DNA of 10,821 bases, taken from the NCBI GenBank assembly GCA_029260695.1, contig JAJDCT010000473.1, positions 1-10,821 on the forward strand, written 5' to 3'. Below, piece after piece: positions 1 to 6,984 of the stretch (position 1 is the first letter of the stretch; every line of letters starts with the position of its first letter). A program made the position numbers and the translations under genes. The stretch comes from Phycisphaeraceae bacterium (lineage in GTDB: Bacteria; Planctomycetota; Phycisphaerae; Phycisphaerales; Phycisphaeraceae). The notes beneath the pieces were generated by a model. It saw only the letters and a list, made by a program, of their open reading frames with translations, had not been told where the DNA came from and ran no database searches.

Positions 1-7
1 ACAGATG

Positions 8-52
8 CCGAACATCCCCTAACATGGCCGGTGCCTGACATCAACCGAACAT
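8..52 (+). promoter_or_regulatory. Direct CCGAACAT repeats upstream of recA
   Basis: The octamer CCGAACAT occurs at 8-15 and again at 45-52, with a partial AACAT at 21-25. GAACAT is the half-site of the Gram-positive-type LexA box (CGAACnnnnGTTCG), but no inverted GTTC partner is present at the right spacing here. The repeats may bind a regulator of recA. Calling them a damage-response operator would be inference only. The left edge of the window cuts off any further upstream sites. Confidence 0.25.
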
Positions 53-62
53 TGACTCAAAC

Positions 63-68
63 AAGGAG
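63..68 (+). promoter_or_regulatory. Shine-Dalgarno site supporting recA start at 76
   Basis: AAGGAG lies 7 bases upstream of ATG 76 and only 1 base upstream of the in-frame ATG at 70. The spacing favours 76. It is one of the better ribosome-binding sites in the window, which is the main argument for an extended RecA N-terminus. Confidence 0.55.
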
Positions 69-75
69 CATGACT

Positions 76-1251
76 ATGGTAACATCCTCAACCGTTTCCC
101 GAGGCGGCAAGAAGAATGGGAACGCCGCGAGACGAGAAAGAATGCTTTCCATGGCCAAATCTCAGTCCCCCGTCGATAAGTCCGAGGCAGGCCGAAAACT
201 GGCCCTGGAGCGTGCAGTAGCCCAGATCGAGCGGACTTTCGGCAAGGGCTCGATCATGCGTCTGGACGACGACCCGTCAAACATCCCCCCCGGGATCTCC
301 ACCGGGGCGATCAGCCTGGACCTCGCCCTGGGCGGACGCGGCATCCCCCGCGGCCGGGTCATCGAGGTCTTCGGCCCGGAATCCTCCGGCAAGACCACCC
401 TCAACCTGCACATCATCGCCAGCGTCCAAAAGTCCGGCGGTGTCGCAGCCTTCATCGACGCCGAGCACGCCCTGGACCCCTCCTGGGCCAAGCGTCTGGG
501 CGTCAACATCGACGACCTGCTGGTCAGCCAGCCCGACACCGGCGAGCAGGCCCTTGAGATCTGCGAGCTGCTGGTCCGGTCTAACGCCGTGGACCTGGTC
601 GTGATCGACTCCGTCGCCGCCCTGATCCCACGGGCCGAGATCGAAGGCGAGATGGGCGACAGCCACGTCGGGCTCCAAGCACGCCTGATGAGCCAGGCCC
701 TGCGCAAGCTCACCGGGGCGATCAACCAGAGCAAGTGCACCGTCAGTTTCATCAACCAGATCCGCGAAAAGATCGGCGTGATGTTCGGCAACCCCGAAAC
801 CACCCCCGGCGGTCGGGCGCTCAAGTTCTACTCCTCGGTCCGCCTGGACATCCGCCGTACCGGCAGCATCAAGGATGGCGACACGGCGGTCGGCAACCGC
901 GTTCGCGTCAAGGTCGTCAAGAACAAGGTCGCCCCCCCGTTCCGCCAGGCTGAGTTCGACATCATGTTCAACGAGGGCATCAGCGCCACCGGCGACCTCC
1001 TGGACCTTGCCGTCGAATGCGAAGTCGTTCAGAAGTCCGGAGCATGGTTCAGCTTCAACGAGACCCGCCTCGGTCAGGGACGCGAGAACAGCAAGCAGTT
1101 CATCAAGGAAAACCCCGACCTGTTCGACGAGATCAAGAAACTCGTCATGGCAGACAAGGGCATCGGCGACCCCGTCGAAGATGCGACCGACCCCGCCGCC
1201 GGGCTGTCCGACGACGACGAGCTGGTCCCCGCCGAGACAGACGACGAATAG
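76..1251 (+). CDS. recA: RecA recombinase
   Basis: RecA polymerises on single-stranded DNA with ATP, carries out homology search and strand exchange, and stimulates LexA self-cleavage in the SOS response. The protein is near-canonical. With the start used here, Walker A GPESSGKT is at about residues 100-107, [10 protein letters not shown] follows, Walker B VVIDS is near 175-179, the L1 loop includes [12 protein letters not shown] (about 188-199), and the L2 loop runs from INQIREK to NPETTPGG (about 226-245). The C-terminus is a strongly acidic tail ending AETDDE, as in other RecAs. The start is uncertain. An AAGGAG at 63-68 lies 7 bases before the ATG at 76, giving 391 residues with a basic leader of about 25 residues. 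The in-frame ATG at 151 (MAKSQSP, 366 residues) fits usual RecA length (about 350) better but has no clear ribosome site. The gene is followed by 84 noncoding bases. Identity is very secure; the N-terminus is not. Confidence 0.97.
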   Translation: MVTSSTVSRGGKKNGNAARRERMLSMAKSQSPVDKSEAGRKLALERAVAQIERTFGKGSIMRLDDDPSNIPPGISTGAISLDLALGGRGIPRGRVIEVFGPESSGKTTLNLHIIASVQKSGGVAAFIDAEHALDPSWAKRLGVNIDDLLVSQPDTGEQALEICELLVRSNAVDLVVIDSVAALIPRAEIEGEMGDSHVGLQARLMSQALRKLTGAINQSKCTVSFINQIREKIGVMFGNPETTPGGRALKFYSSVRLDIRRTGSIKDGDTAVGNRVRVKVVKNKVAPPFRQAEFDIMFNEGISATGDLLDLAVECEVVQKSGAWFSFNETRLGQGRENSKQFIKENPDLFDEIKKLVMADKGIGDPVEDATDPAAGLSDDDELVPAETDDE

Positions 1252-1269
1252 CGGTCGGCCCTTGCGTCG

Positions 1270-1278
1270 TGGTACGAT
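1270..1278 (+). promoter_or_regulatory. Possible extended -10 promoter for the secreted protein gene
   Basis: TGGTACGAT matches the TGn-TAnnnT extended -10 pattern. It would start transcription near 1285, giving a 5' leader of about 50 bases that carries the GAGGGG ribosome site. There is no convincing -35 box. The match to TATAAT is only four of six, so this is a weak call. Confidence 0.2.
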
Positions 1279-1335
1279 CCTCGGCATGGGCGGTATGACT
1301 CTTGCCAATCCGGTGTCATTGTGTGAGGGGCGAGG

Positions 1336-2565
1336 ATGAGATGCCTTGCCCGGACGGTCCCGGTGCGGCTGGCTGTTTTGGCTGCTGCAGTCACGCTTGG
1401 TTTGTCTGTGCGAGGGCAGGTTTCTGGCACCCGCGCAGAGGTGCCAGAAGTGGCTGCAGGGGCGGTCGCTGATACCGTCAACGGCCCGTCAGAGGTGTTG
1501 CTCACCGAACAAGCAGCCGAACATGCAGATGAGCAGCCCGCTGAGCAGCCCGCTGAGCAGCCCGCTGAGCAGTCAGCGGATCAACCAGTCGAACAACCCA
1601 CCGAGCAACCGGCCGCACTACAAGCCGAGCAATCTTCATCGCAGTCAGCCGAACAACTCCTTGAGCCACAAGACGAACTGGAAGAAGAGTCATTGCACGA
1701 TGTCGCTTTAATGGCGCATCCGCCGTTGAATGAGATCAGCGGGATCATCCGTAGCCGTACCTACCCGGATGTGTGGTGGGTCCACAACGACAGCGGCGAC
1801 GTGCCGCGCCTGTTTGCGATCAACGCCCAGGGTCAGGCGGTCATGCCGGGCTGGCTGGGGGACAAGTACTACACGCAGGAGTTCCAAGAGGGCAAGGAGC
1901 CTTGGCCCGGGATCGCGGTGTTGAATAGTGCTAACGTCGATTGGGAAGACATCGCCATTGATGACGGCCGGTTGTACATCGCCGACATGGGCAACAACGG
2001 GAACGCCAGGCGTGATCTGGGGGTCTACGTCCTCAATGAGCCTAACCCTCTGGCGATCGACCGGGCACGGCCGACCTCATTCATCCCCGTGGCCTACCCC
2101 GATCAGGAAGGCACCCCGCCGGAGGATTGGCGGTTCGATTGTGAAGCGGTGTTCGTCCACGATGGGCGGCTTTACCTGCTAACCAAGTACAGGGCCGACC
2201 GCCGTTGGGACAAAATCACCTACGGCACCAGTCTTTACCGGCTCGACACGACCCGCACCGATGAAGTGAACGAACTGACACTTGTGAGCAGGACGGATGA
2301 TCTACGGATCGTCCCGACCGCTGCCGACCTGTCCCCCGACGGCCGAAGGCTTGCGGTCCTCAGCTACGACGGTGTGTGGGTCTTCGAGGCAACCGATGGC
2401 GGCGATGATTGGCTGGCCGGCCATGTCTGGCGGCTGGCTTTGCCCCCGCACCGGATAAAACAGGCAGAGGCTATATGTTGGGATGATGACACCACGCTGC
2501 GCATCGCCAATGAGCAACGGGATATCTTCACGCTGGATGCCGGGCTGTTGAAGCCGGTACGCTGA
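1336..2565 (+). CDS. Secreted beta-propeller-like protein with Glu-Gln-Pro repeat linker
   Basis: This 409-residue protein has a signal peptide (basic start, hydrophobic stretch about residues 11-24, likely cleavage near 27-31) and no lipobox. Residues about 57-120 form a low-complexity linker rich in Glu, Gln, Pro and Ala, with three exact AEQP-type repeats. The rest resembles a bacterial family with propeller-like repeats. Characteristic motifs are WWVHNDSGD (about 147-155), followed by a phrase on ligand or product 'AINAQGQ', then DWEDIA (202-207), LYIADMGNN (about 213-221) and a later DLSPDGRRLAVLSYDGVWVFE blade. Such motifs often mark calcium-stabilised propellers, but the catalytic or binding role is unknown to me. 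GAGGGG at 1325-1330 sits 5 bases before the ATG and supports the start. It is probably exported to the periplasm or cell surface. The 82-residue gene follows 21 bases later and may be co-transcribed. Confidence 0.82.
   Translation: MRCLARTVPVRLAVLAAAVTLGLSVRGQVSGTRAEVPEVAAGAVADTVNGPSEVLLTEQAAEHADEQPAEQPAEQPAEQSADQPVEQPTEQPAALQAEQSSSQSAEQLLEPQDELEEESLHDVALMAHPPLNEISGIIRSRTYPDVWWVHNDSGDVPRLFAINAQGQAVMPGWLGDKYYTQEFQEGKEPWPGIAVLNSANVDWEDIAIDDGRLYIADMGNNGNARRDLGVYVLNEPNPLAIDRARPTSFIPVAYPDQEGTPPEDWRFDCEAVFVHDGRLYLLTKYRADRRWDKITYGTSLYRLDTTRTDEVNELTLVSRTDDLRIVPTAADLSPDGRRLAVLSYDGVWVFEATDGGDDWLAGHVWRLALPPHRIKQAEAICWDDDTTLRIANEQRDIFTLDAGLLKPVR
1531..1578 (+). repeat. 12-bp in-frame tandem repeat inside the secreted protein gene
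   Basis: The unit GAGCAGCCCGCT occurs exactly three times at 1531-1542, 1543-1554 and 1555-1566, followed by a diverged fourth copy (1567-1578). Each unit encodes Glu-Gln-Pro-Ala. More diverged EQP/EQS units continue to about 1670. The period is a multiple of three, so copy-number changes keep the reading frame and only change linker length. Confidence 0.9.
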
Positions 2566-2586
2566 AATCGCCGATTGAGGTCAGGT

Positions 2587-2835
2587 ATGGCAGGACCAGA
2601 CTACATCGTGGACATCGATGGGCTCAAGCCCCCGGTATCTCAGCAGGCGGACCGCGTGAGCCTCCGTGGTCGGCCGTGGCTGGCGGTGCAATGGAAGTGC
2701 TGCTCGGCGTATAGCCGCATCTACCGCAACAAGGCCGGCACGATGTACGAGGGGCGGTGCCCCAAGTGCGGCAAACCCGTATCAGCAAAAGTCGGGCCCG
2801 GTGGGACATCAAAGCGGTTCTTTGAGGCAACCTGA
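2587..2835 (+). CDS. Small zinc-ribbon protein, conserved hypothetical
   Basis: This 82-residue protein has Cys38-Cys39 in WKCCSAY and Cys58-Pro-Lys-Cys61 in RCPKCGKPV, which together could form a single zinc-ribbon knuckle pair. Around them are the motifs YSRIYRN and VGPGGTSKRFFEA, which look strongly constrained for a protein this small. I associate this kind of sequence with small conserved proteins of planctomycetes, but I know of no assigned function. The ATG at 2587 is preferred over an upstream TTG at 2575 because GAGG at 2577-2580 lies 6 bases before it. It begins 21 bases after the secreted protein gene, so it is probably the second gene of that transcript. There is no signal peptide or membrane segment, so it is likely cytoplasmic. 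Nucleic-acid binding or a structural role are both possible; neither is shown. Confidence 0.75.
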   Translation: MAGPDYIVDIDGLKPPVSQQADRVSLRGRPWLAVQWKCCSAYSRIYRNKAGTMYEGRCPKCGKPVSAKVGPGGTSKRFFEAT

Positions 2836-2919
2836 TACGCATCACACGCGGTCCTGGTAATGCCATCTCTTCATCGGCTGGTGGGTCTGTTCACGAGCGG
2901 CCCGAGCACATTCCGAGAG

Positions 2920-2936
2920 CGGTTTTATTTTAACCG
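2920..2936. repeat. Small AT-loop hairpin
   Basis: CGGTT (2920-2924) pairs with AACCG (2932-2936) around the loop TTATTTT. It lies 85 bases after the zinc-ribbon gene and just left of the large palindrome. The stem is short and is not followed by a T-run, so a terminator role is not convincing. Confidence 0.45.
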
Positions 2937-2948
2937 TAGCGGGTGATG

Positions 2949-3000
2949 TTTAGCCGCCGCGGCCACGCGGCGTACGCCGGGCGTGGCCGCCCGGGCTAAA
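2949..3000. repeat. Large GC-rich palindrome, REP-like
   Basis: The outer arms TTTAGCC (2949-2955) and GGCTAAA (2994-3000) pair perfectly. After a 3x3 internal loop, GCGGCCACGC (2959-2968) pairs with GCGTGGCCGC (2981-2990). The apical sequence GGCGTACGCC (2969-2978) is itself self-complementary. The element lies between convergent gene ends (2835 plus, 3070 minus), where it could stop transcription from both sides. No T-run follows on either strand, so it is not a standard intrinsic terminator. The nested, symmetric build is more like a dispersed intergenic palindromic repeat (REP/BIME type), as mobilised by RAYT transposases in other bacteria. Confidence 0.7.
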
Positions 3001-3001
3001 C

Positions 3002-3013
3002 CGTTGTACAACG
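3002..3013. repeat. Perfect 12-bp palindrome
   Basis: CGTTGTACAACG is a perfect dyad one base to the right of the large palindrome. It could be an operator-like site or part of the same repeat unit. The rest of the gap 2836-3069 shows no further open frame or RNA gene that I can support. Confidence 0.5.
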
Positions 3014-3069
3014 CTATAGATAAGGTGAAACCTGCCTAAATCCCACTTTGCCGGTAAGTTCACGATGGG

Positions 3070-5169
3070 TTACATCGGGTGATACTGCTTGCGTATCGTT
3101 GTGATGCTGCCGGGCACACCCACGATAGTCAGTTTGTCACCTAATTGAAGGACCGTATCGCCACGGGGGATGATCATGTCGCCATCGCGGTCCACGATCG
3201 CAACCAGGCTCCCATCCGGCAGGGGAAGTTCTCGCATCGGGATGTTATTGAGGCTGGCGCTGGGGCCGCTTGCCTCAAGTATCAGTTGCATGAATCGCTC
3301 TTCGTGGAGTAGGGCTTCCTTGAGCTTGCGCTCGTCAGCGGTCGCCAGCCACTGGGGCATGAACTGTTCGTCGTCGACATGCTGAGCGACCTGCGCGAGG
3401 ATCCGCAGGTGCAGCGACGCATCTTCTTCGGGGCTGACCAGGAAGATCGCTGCAAAGATCGACTGGTCCATGCCGTGGTCGGTGAGGTTGTGGTTGATCT
3501 GGACGCTGACCCCTTTGGGTGTGCGAGCCAGGACCATTAAGGCGGCATTCAGACCGGGCATCCGCACGTGCGGCAGGGCGACACCTTTGGACACCGGGGT
3601 CGCGCCGACGCGCGTCCCTTCCATGATGGTGTTGGCCAACTGCTCGGCGCTGATCGGCAACTGGACCGCCAGTTTGCTAGCCGCCCTATGAACGATGTCT
3701 TCAAACGTCGTCTCGCCCGGCTCGTTGATGACCGAGGCACGGGCGACGATCTGATCGTAGGGATCATCGACCCGTAGGCCTTTTTCTTTGAGGATGCCGC
3801 GCAGCTCGCGGTCGAGCCCGGCGTACTGGCGCTGGCCGAGCCTTGCGAACAGATGATAGATCGCGCCACCGCGTTCCACACGGTCCTTGGCGTAGTAGAT
3901 GTACCAGATCACCCCGACAAGGATCAGGCCCGCTGAAAACAGCATCGGCAGCACCCCCATCATCACGATGTACGCCGCCGGCCCCGCGATTCCGGCCAGG
4001 TGCAGCCAGGGGTACCACGGCGAACGGAACCCCGGGTCATATGACTCGATCTTGCTCTCGCGCATCACGATCACCGCAAGTGAGTTCAGCGCGAACAACA
4101 GCAACATGAACGAGCTGGCTAGTTTGGCAATCTTGGTCGGGTCCAGCAGAGTCACGCAGACCAGGACCGCAGCGGTTGTCAGGATCACGCCGTTCTGCGG
4201 GCTTTGAAAGCGGTTGAGTCTACGGAATAACGTGGGCAGCAGGTGGTCTCGTCCCATCGCCAGTGGGTATCGTGATGCGCTGAGGATCCCCGCATTGGCT
4301 ACAGATAGAAATGCCAGCAACGCAGCACCGGTCATGACCACCGCGCCCCAACGGCCGGCAATGGCTTCGGCGGCGTCGGCCACAGGGATCAGGCTGGGTG
4401 CTTCGCCGGCGTACAGCACCTGCGGGTCGACCACACCCACGATGATGAACGTCCCGATACCATAGATCAGTACCGCTGTGATCAGCGCGAACAGGATACC
4501 CAAAGGCAGGGTCCGCTCAGGGTCCTTGGCTTCCTCGGCCACGCTGGCAACCTTGGTCACCCCCATGTAGCTGATACATACCATCCCCGAAGCCGCGAAA
4601 ATGTTCTCCGCACCCGAGTTGAAGAAACCGCTGAAGTAGGCGTACTGGATATCATTGGAGCCATCCAAGACAAACCCAACCAGGAGCGCAAGCAGCAGCA
4701 CAACCAGCACGGTCTGCACCGCACTGGACTTGCCGGTACCAAGCAGATTGATAATCCCAAAGGTAATCGCCAGGCCAACGGCCAATGGGATCATGGGAGC
4801 ATCGGGAAAGAACACCGCTAGGTAAGCCCCTACACCGATCAAGGCGAAGGACGTCTTAAGGACCAGCGAACACCAAGTGCCCATCCCGCTGATGGTGCCG
4901 GCCAAGGGACCGAGGCTGCGGTCGATGAAGTAGTAGACGCCGCCTGCCTTGGGCATCGCGGTCGCCAGTTCGATCTTGGCAAGCATCCCCGGCATCAGCG
5001 GCAGCAGTGCCAGGAGGTAGCTGAGGATCACCGCGGGCCCGGCATCGGCCGCCGCCAACCCCGGCAGCAGGAAAAAACCAGAACTGAGTGTTGCCCCCGT
5101 TGCCAACGTGTAAACGTTGAATAGTGACAGGCTTTTCTTGAGTTTCTTGGATTTGCTGAGTATCGCCAT
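3070..5169 (-). CDS. APC-family permease with EIIA-like and RCK_C-like C-terminal domains
   Basis: This 699-residue protein has three parts. Residues 1 to about 430 are a polytopic APC-superfamily amino-acid permease. The first helix carries the substrate-site glycine stretch (TGATLSSGFFLLPG, 24-37), then come AMPKAGGVYYFIDRSLG (71-87) and the EEAKDPERTLP signature (212-222). Residues about 485-620 resemble a fructose/mannitol-type PTS EIIA domain with GVALPHVRMPG around His534, the position that receives phosphate in EIIA. Residues about 640-699 (SLVAIVDRDGDMIIPRGDTVLQLGDKLTIVG) match TrkA_C/RCK_C, a ligand-sensing domain of ion transport systems. It likely imports or exchanges an amino acid or cation-linked substrate, with transport gated by phosphorylation and ligand binding. 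The substrate cannot be read from the sequence. No Shine-Dalgarno site precedes the ATG; an extended -10 lies 17-25 bases upstream. The gene is last in the minus-strand run, 72 bases after its neighbour. Confidence 0.9.
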   Translation of the reverse strand: MAILSKSKKLKKSLSLFNVYTLATGATLSSGFFLLPGLAAADAGPAVILSYLLALLPLMPGMLAKIELATAMPKAGGVYYFIDRSLGPLAGTISGMGTWCSLVLKTSFALIGVGAYLAVFFPDAPMIPLAVGLAITFGIINLLGTGKSSAVQTVLVVLLLALLVGFVLDGSNDIQYAYFSGFFNSGAENIFAASGMVCISYMGVTKVASVAEEAKDPERTLPLGILFALITAVLIYGIGTFIIVGVVDPQVLYAGEAPSLIPVADAAEAIAGRWGAVVMTGAALLAFLSVANAGILSASRYPLAMGRDHLLPTLFRRLNRFQSPQNGVILTTAAVLVCVTLLDPTKIAKLASSFMLLLFALNSLAVIVMRESKIESYDPGFRSPWYPWLHLAGIAGPAAYIVMMGVLPMLFSAGLILVGVIWYIYYAKDRVERGGAIYHLFARLGQRQYAGLDRELRGILKEKGLRVDDPYDQIVARASVINEPGETTFEDIVHRAASKLAVQLPISAEQLANTIMEGTRVGATPVSKGVALPHVRMPGLNAALMVLARTPKGVSVQINHNLTDHGMDQSIFAAIFLVSPEEDASLHLRILAQVAQHVDDEQFMPQWLATADERKLKEALLHEERFMQLILEASGPSASLNNIPMRELPLPDGSLVAIVDRDGDMIIPRGDTVLQLGDKLTIVGVPGSITTIRKQYHPM

Positions 5170-5185
5170 GATTTAGGTGCTGGGC

Positions 5186-5194
5186 ATTCTATCA
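5186..5194 (-). promoter_or_regulatory. Extended -10 promoter for the permease gene
   Basis: On the minus strand TGATAGAAT (TGA plus TAGAAT) matches the extended -10 consensus at five of six -10 positions. Transcription would start near 5179, leaving a leader of about 10 bases before the ATG at 5169, with no ribosome site in it. No clear -35 box is seen, which is normal for extended -10 promoters. Confidence 0.45.
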
Positions 5195-5241
5195 GCAGGT
5201 GTCGGCCGTGGTGCCGAATGAGGAAGGGGTCTGTTGTTTCG

Positions 5242-6897
5242 CTACTGTTTGTCAGGGGCCGGTGTTGATAGCGAGCCCGGGATATCGATCCACCGATCCG
5301 CATCCATCAGCACTCTTTGGCCATCGTCACCGACCACGGCATCGGGCAAGAACAACTCAGCGAACACAGCAGGCCGAAGGTGGCTTCGATCCAGCAGAAG
5401 CCACGACACGGCGTATCGATCGATCAAAGCAACACGGTCCGAGTGCGGCGTCTGGGGCGTGAAGAACCGATCCGTATCGCCCAGGCGTTCGCGCTGGTTG
5501 GGCGTGAAGAATTCCAAGTGTTGTGCGCTGACCACACGGCCACCAAACGACGGCACCGGCCAAGCCGTCAGTGGTTCCGCAAGCACCACGTCTCCAGCCT
5601 TGATGTGAGGTGACAGCAGTGCGTCGTAGTGATCCCAGTGGTGTGGCTGCTTGTCTTCCCTACCCATCAGCGGAGAAATCCAGTTCCTCGCAAGGTGGGG
5701 CTCGCGCATCACCAGCCAGATATTGGGGAACGCCATCGCGACGATCAGGCCGGCAACCAATGTTTCAACCAGCGCCCGGCTCATCGTGGCTTGATTGCGA
5801 TCCAGTAGCTGCTTGATCCGGGTCGGCCATGACCTCGGGTCCATGGCCCCCGAGCGATACAGGAAGACACCCACGACGGCCTGGGGGAAGATCAACCCGG
5901 CCAGTGGCAGCCGTGCCAATGTCGCAGACCCCGCCGCCGCGCCGACGAAAGCGATCGCGATCAGGCCGACCGTAGCAAGCAAGGCGGTCCGTATAAATGG
6001 ATCATCGCGGATCGGTAGCGCGGCAACCGAAGCCAATATCGCCGGCAGGCACCACACCAGGAGCATCAGCTTGAAGATGGCTGGGTTGAACCAATACCAC
6101 TTGTCGGGTGAATGCCCGACCGCTAGCAGGAAGTCATACCAAGGCCACATCGCCGCGAGGCCGAACGCCAAGCCGCAGACCACCACGGTTGCGATGACAC
6201 GGGCCCACCTGGATCGATCGCTGCCAACCGCCGTGACCCATAGCCCAAACGCGCCCAGCACGCCGGTCATGCCGTGGCACAACACCGCAACCGCGAGCAG
6301 TAGGGTGGAACCCAAGACGAAGCCAATCAACCCCCGTCCCTTGGCGCGGTACAGCCACGCCCAAGAGAAGATCATGATCGGCAAGGCAAACGCCGAGGGG
6401 TTGACCTGATGCCAGGGGAGGTCGCTTAGCGCGTTGCTGTTGGCGTACCCCGGTGGTTGCCCGTAGAGGAAGATGATTGCGAGTAGTGCCAGTGGTGCTG
6501 CCGGTGCGAGCCCGTAACCACGCAGCCACCACCAAAGCGCCATGAGCAGAAGCAGTGTGTTTACCACCGCCGCGCCGCTCAGCGCGTCGTAGGCACTGAT
6601 ACCGGTTGACCGTGCAATCATCGCCAGCGTCACCGAGTAAGGCGAATACCTGATCGAGGGTTCATCGGTGGCGTAAGTCGGGTTGCCGGGGTGCCGGAGA
6701 TCATGCTCCAGAGCCAGCACCGCCCGGTGGTGTTCCCAGGCGTCTGCGTCGAGCCGTTCCGATCGGTTGCCTGTCAGTGCTGTGACGTAACCCAGGACCA
6801 ACAATGAAAGCAGGAGATAGATCCAAAGGCATCTGCGGTGGGACGGTACGGCACGGATTCCGTCGGTGTTGGCTGGCGTGTTCATGGCCGGAGTCAT
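5242..6897 (-). CDS. Polytopic membrane protein, GT-C glycosyltransferase-like
   Basis: With this start the protein has 551 residues; an ATG at 6945 would give 567 and one at 6885 would give 547. There is one N-terminal helix (SHRRCLWIYLLLSLLVLGYV), then a loop with acidic residues LDADAWEHH (DAD at about 50-52) and a Tyr-rich IRYSPYS, then about ten more hydrophobic segments. A soluble C-terminal part (AGDVVLAEPLTAWPVPSFGGRVV, then VSWLLLDRS) ends the protein. A first external loop with Asp/Glu residues followed by many helices and a C-terminal soluble domain is the layout of GT-C lipid-linked sugar transferases, but I do not recognise a named subfamily. The 6897 start is preferred because an extended -10 lies 7 bases upstream. 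No ribosome site fits any of the three starts. It lies between two EIIA-tailed transporter genes on the same strand. Confidence 0.7.
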   Translation of the reverse strand: MTPAMNTPANTDGIRAVPSHRRCLWIYLLLSLLVLGYVTALTGNRSERLDADAWEHHRAVLALEHDLRHPGNPTYATDEPSIRYSPYSVTLAMIARSTGISAYDALSGAAVVNTLLLLMALWWWLRGYGLAPAAPLALLAIIFLYGQPPGYANSNALSDLPWHQVNPSAFALPIMIFSWAWLYRAKGRGLIGFVLGSTLLLAVAVLCHGMTGVLGAFGLWVTAVGSDRSRWARVIATVVVCGLAFGLAAMWPWYDFLLAVGHSPDKWYWFNPAIFKLMLLVWCLPAILASVAALPIRDDPFIRTALLATVGLIAIAFVGAAAGSATLARLPLAGLIFPQAVVGVFLYRSGAMDPRSWPTRIKQLLDRNQATMSRALVETLVAGLIVAMAFPNIWLVMREPHLARNWISPLMGREDKQPHHWDHYDALLSPHIKAGDVVLAEPLTAWPVPSFGGRVVSAQHLEFFTPNQRERLGDTDRFFTPQTPHSDRVALIDRYAVSWLLLDRSHLRPAVFAELFLPDAVVGDDGQRVLMDADRWIDIPGSLSTPAPDKQ

Positions 6898-6904
6898 GCG
6901 CGGA

Positions 6905-6913
6905 AGTGTATCA
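6905..6913 (-). promoter_or_regulatory. Extended -10 promoter predicting a leaderless start at 6897
   Basis: On the minus strand TGATACACT (TGA plus TACACT, four of six) is followed by 7 bases and then the ATG at 6897. Initiation at the usual distance would fall at about the A of that ATG, so a leaderless mRNA is predicted. If this promoter is used, the longer frame from 6945 is not what is translated. Confidence 0.35.
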
Positions 6914-6954
6914 GATACCCACCTGGGACCGGGCGTCAGGATCATCCGCTTGAA

Positions 6955-6982
6955 CGTGTCAGCCCGTGTCAGCCCGTGTCAG
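6955..6982. repeat. 10-bp tandem repeat, 2.8 copies
   Basis: CGTGTCAGCC occurs at 6955-6964 and 6965-6974, with a partial CGTGTCAG at 6975-6982. It lies in the gap between the antiporter stop codon (6985) and the membrane protein gene. The copies are identical, which suggests recent slippage. No protein-coding role is apparent. Confidence 0.85.
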
Positions 6983-6984
6983 AG

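Noticed and set aside
162..824. A 220-codon minus-strand frame inside recA
   Set aside because: Also antisense to recA; composition is that of a codon-bias shadow with Arg/Ser/Pro-rich sequence.
277..1308. A 343-codon open frame on the minus strand across recA
   Set aside because: It lies antisense to a gene whose RecA identity is certain. Long antisense frames are expected in GC-rich genes with strong third-position bias, and its protein has no recognisable domain.
1346..1711. A 121-codon plus-strand frame overlapping the start of the secreted protein gene
   Set aside because: Out of frame with the signal peptide and repeats. The SSPLSSPLSS sequence is only the EQP repeat read in another frame.
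2949..3000. Intrinsic terminator
   Set aside because: The stem is strong, but no run of T follows on the plus strand and none on the minus strand, so it is listed as a repeat.
5795..6409. A 204-codon plus-strand frame opposite the membrane protein gene
   Set aside because: Antisense to a gene with clear membrane-helix pattern; the product lacks any motif.
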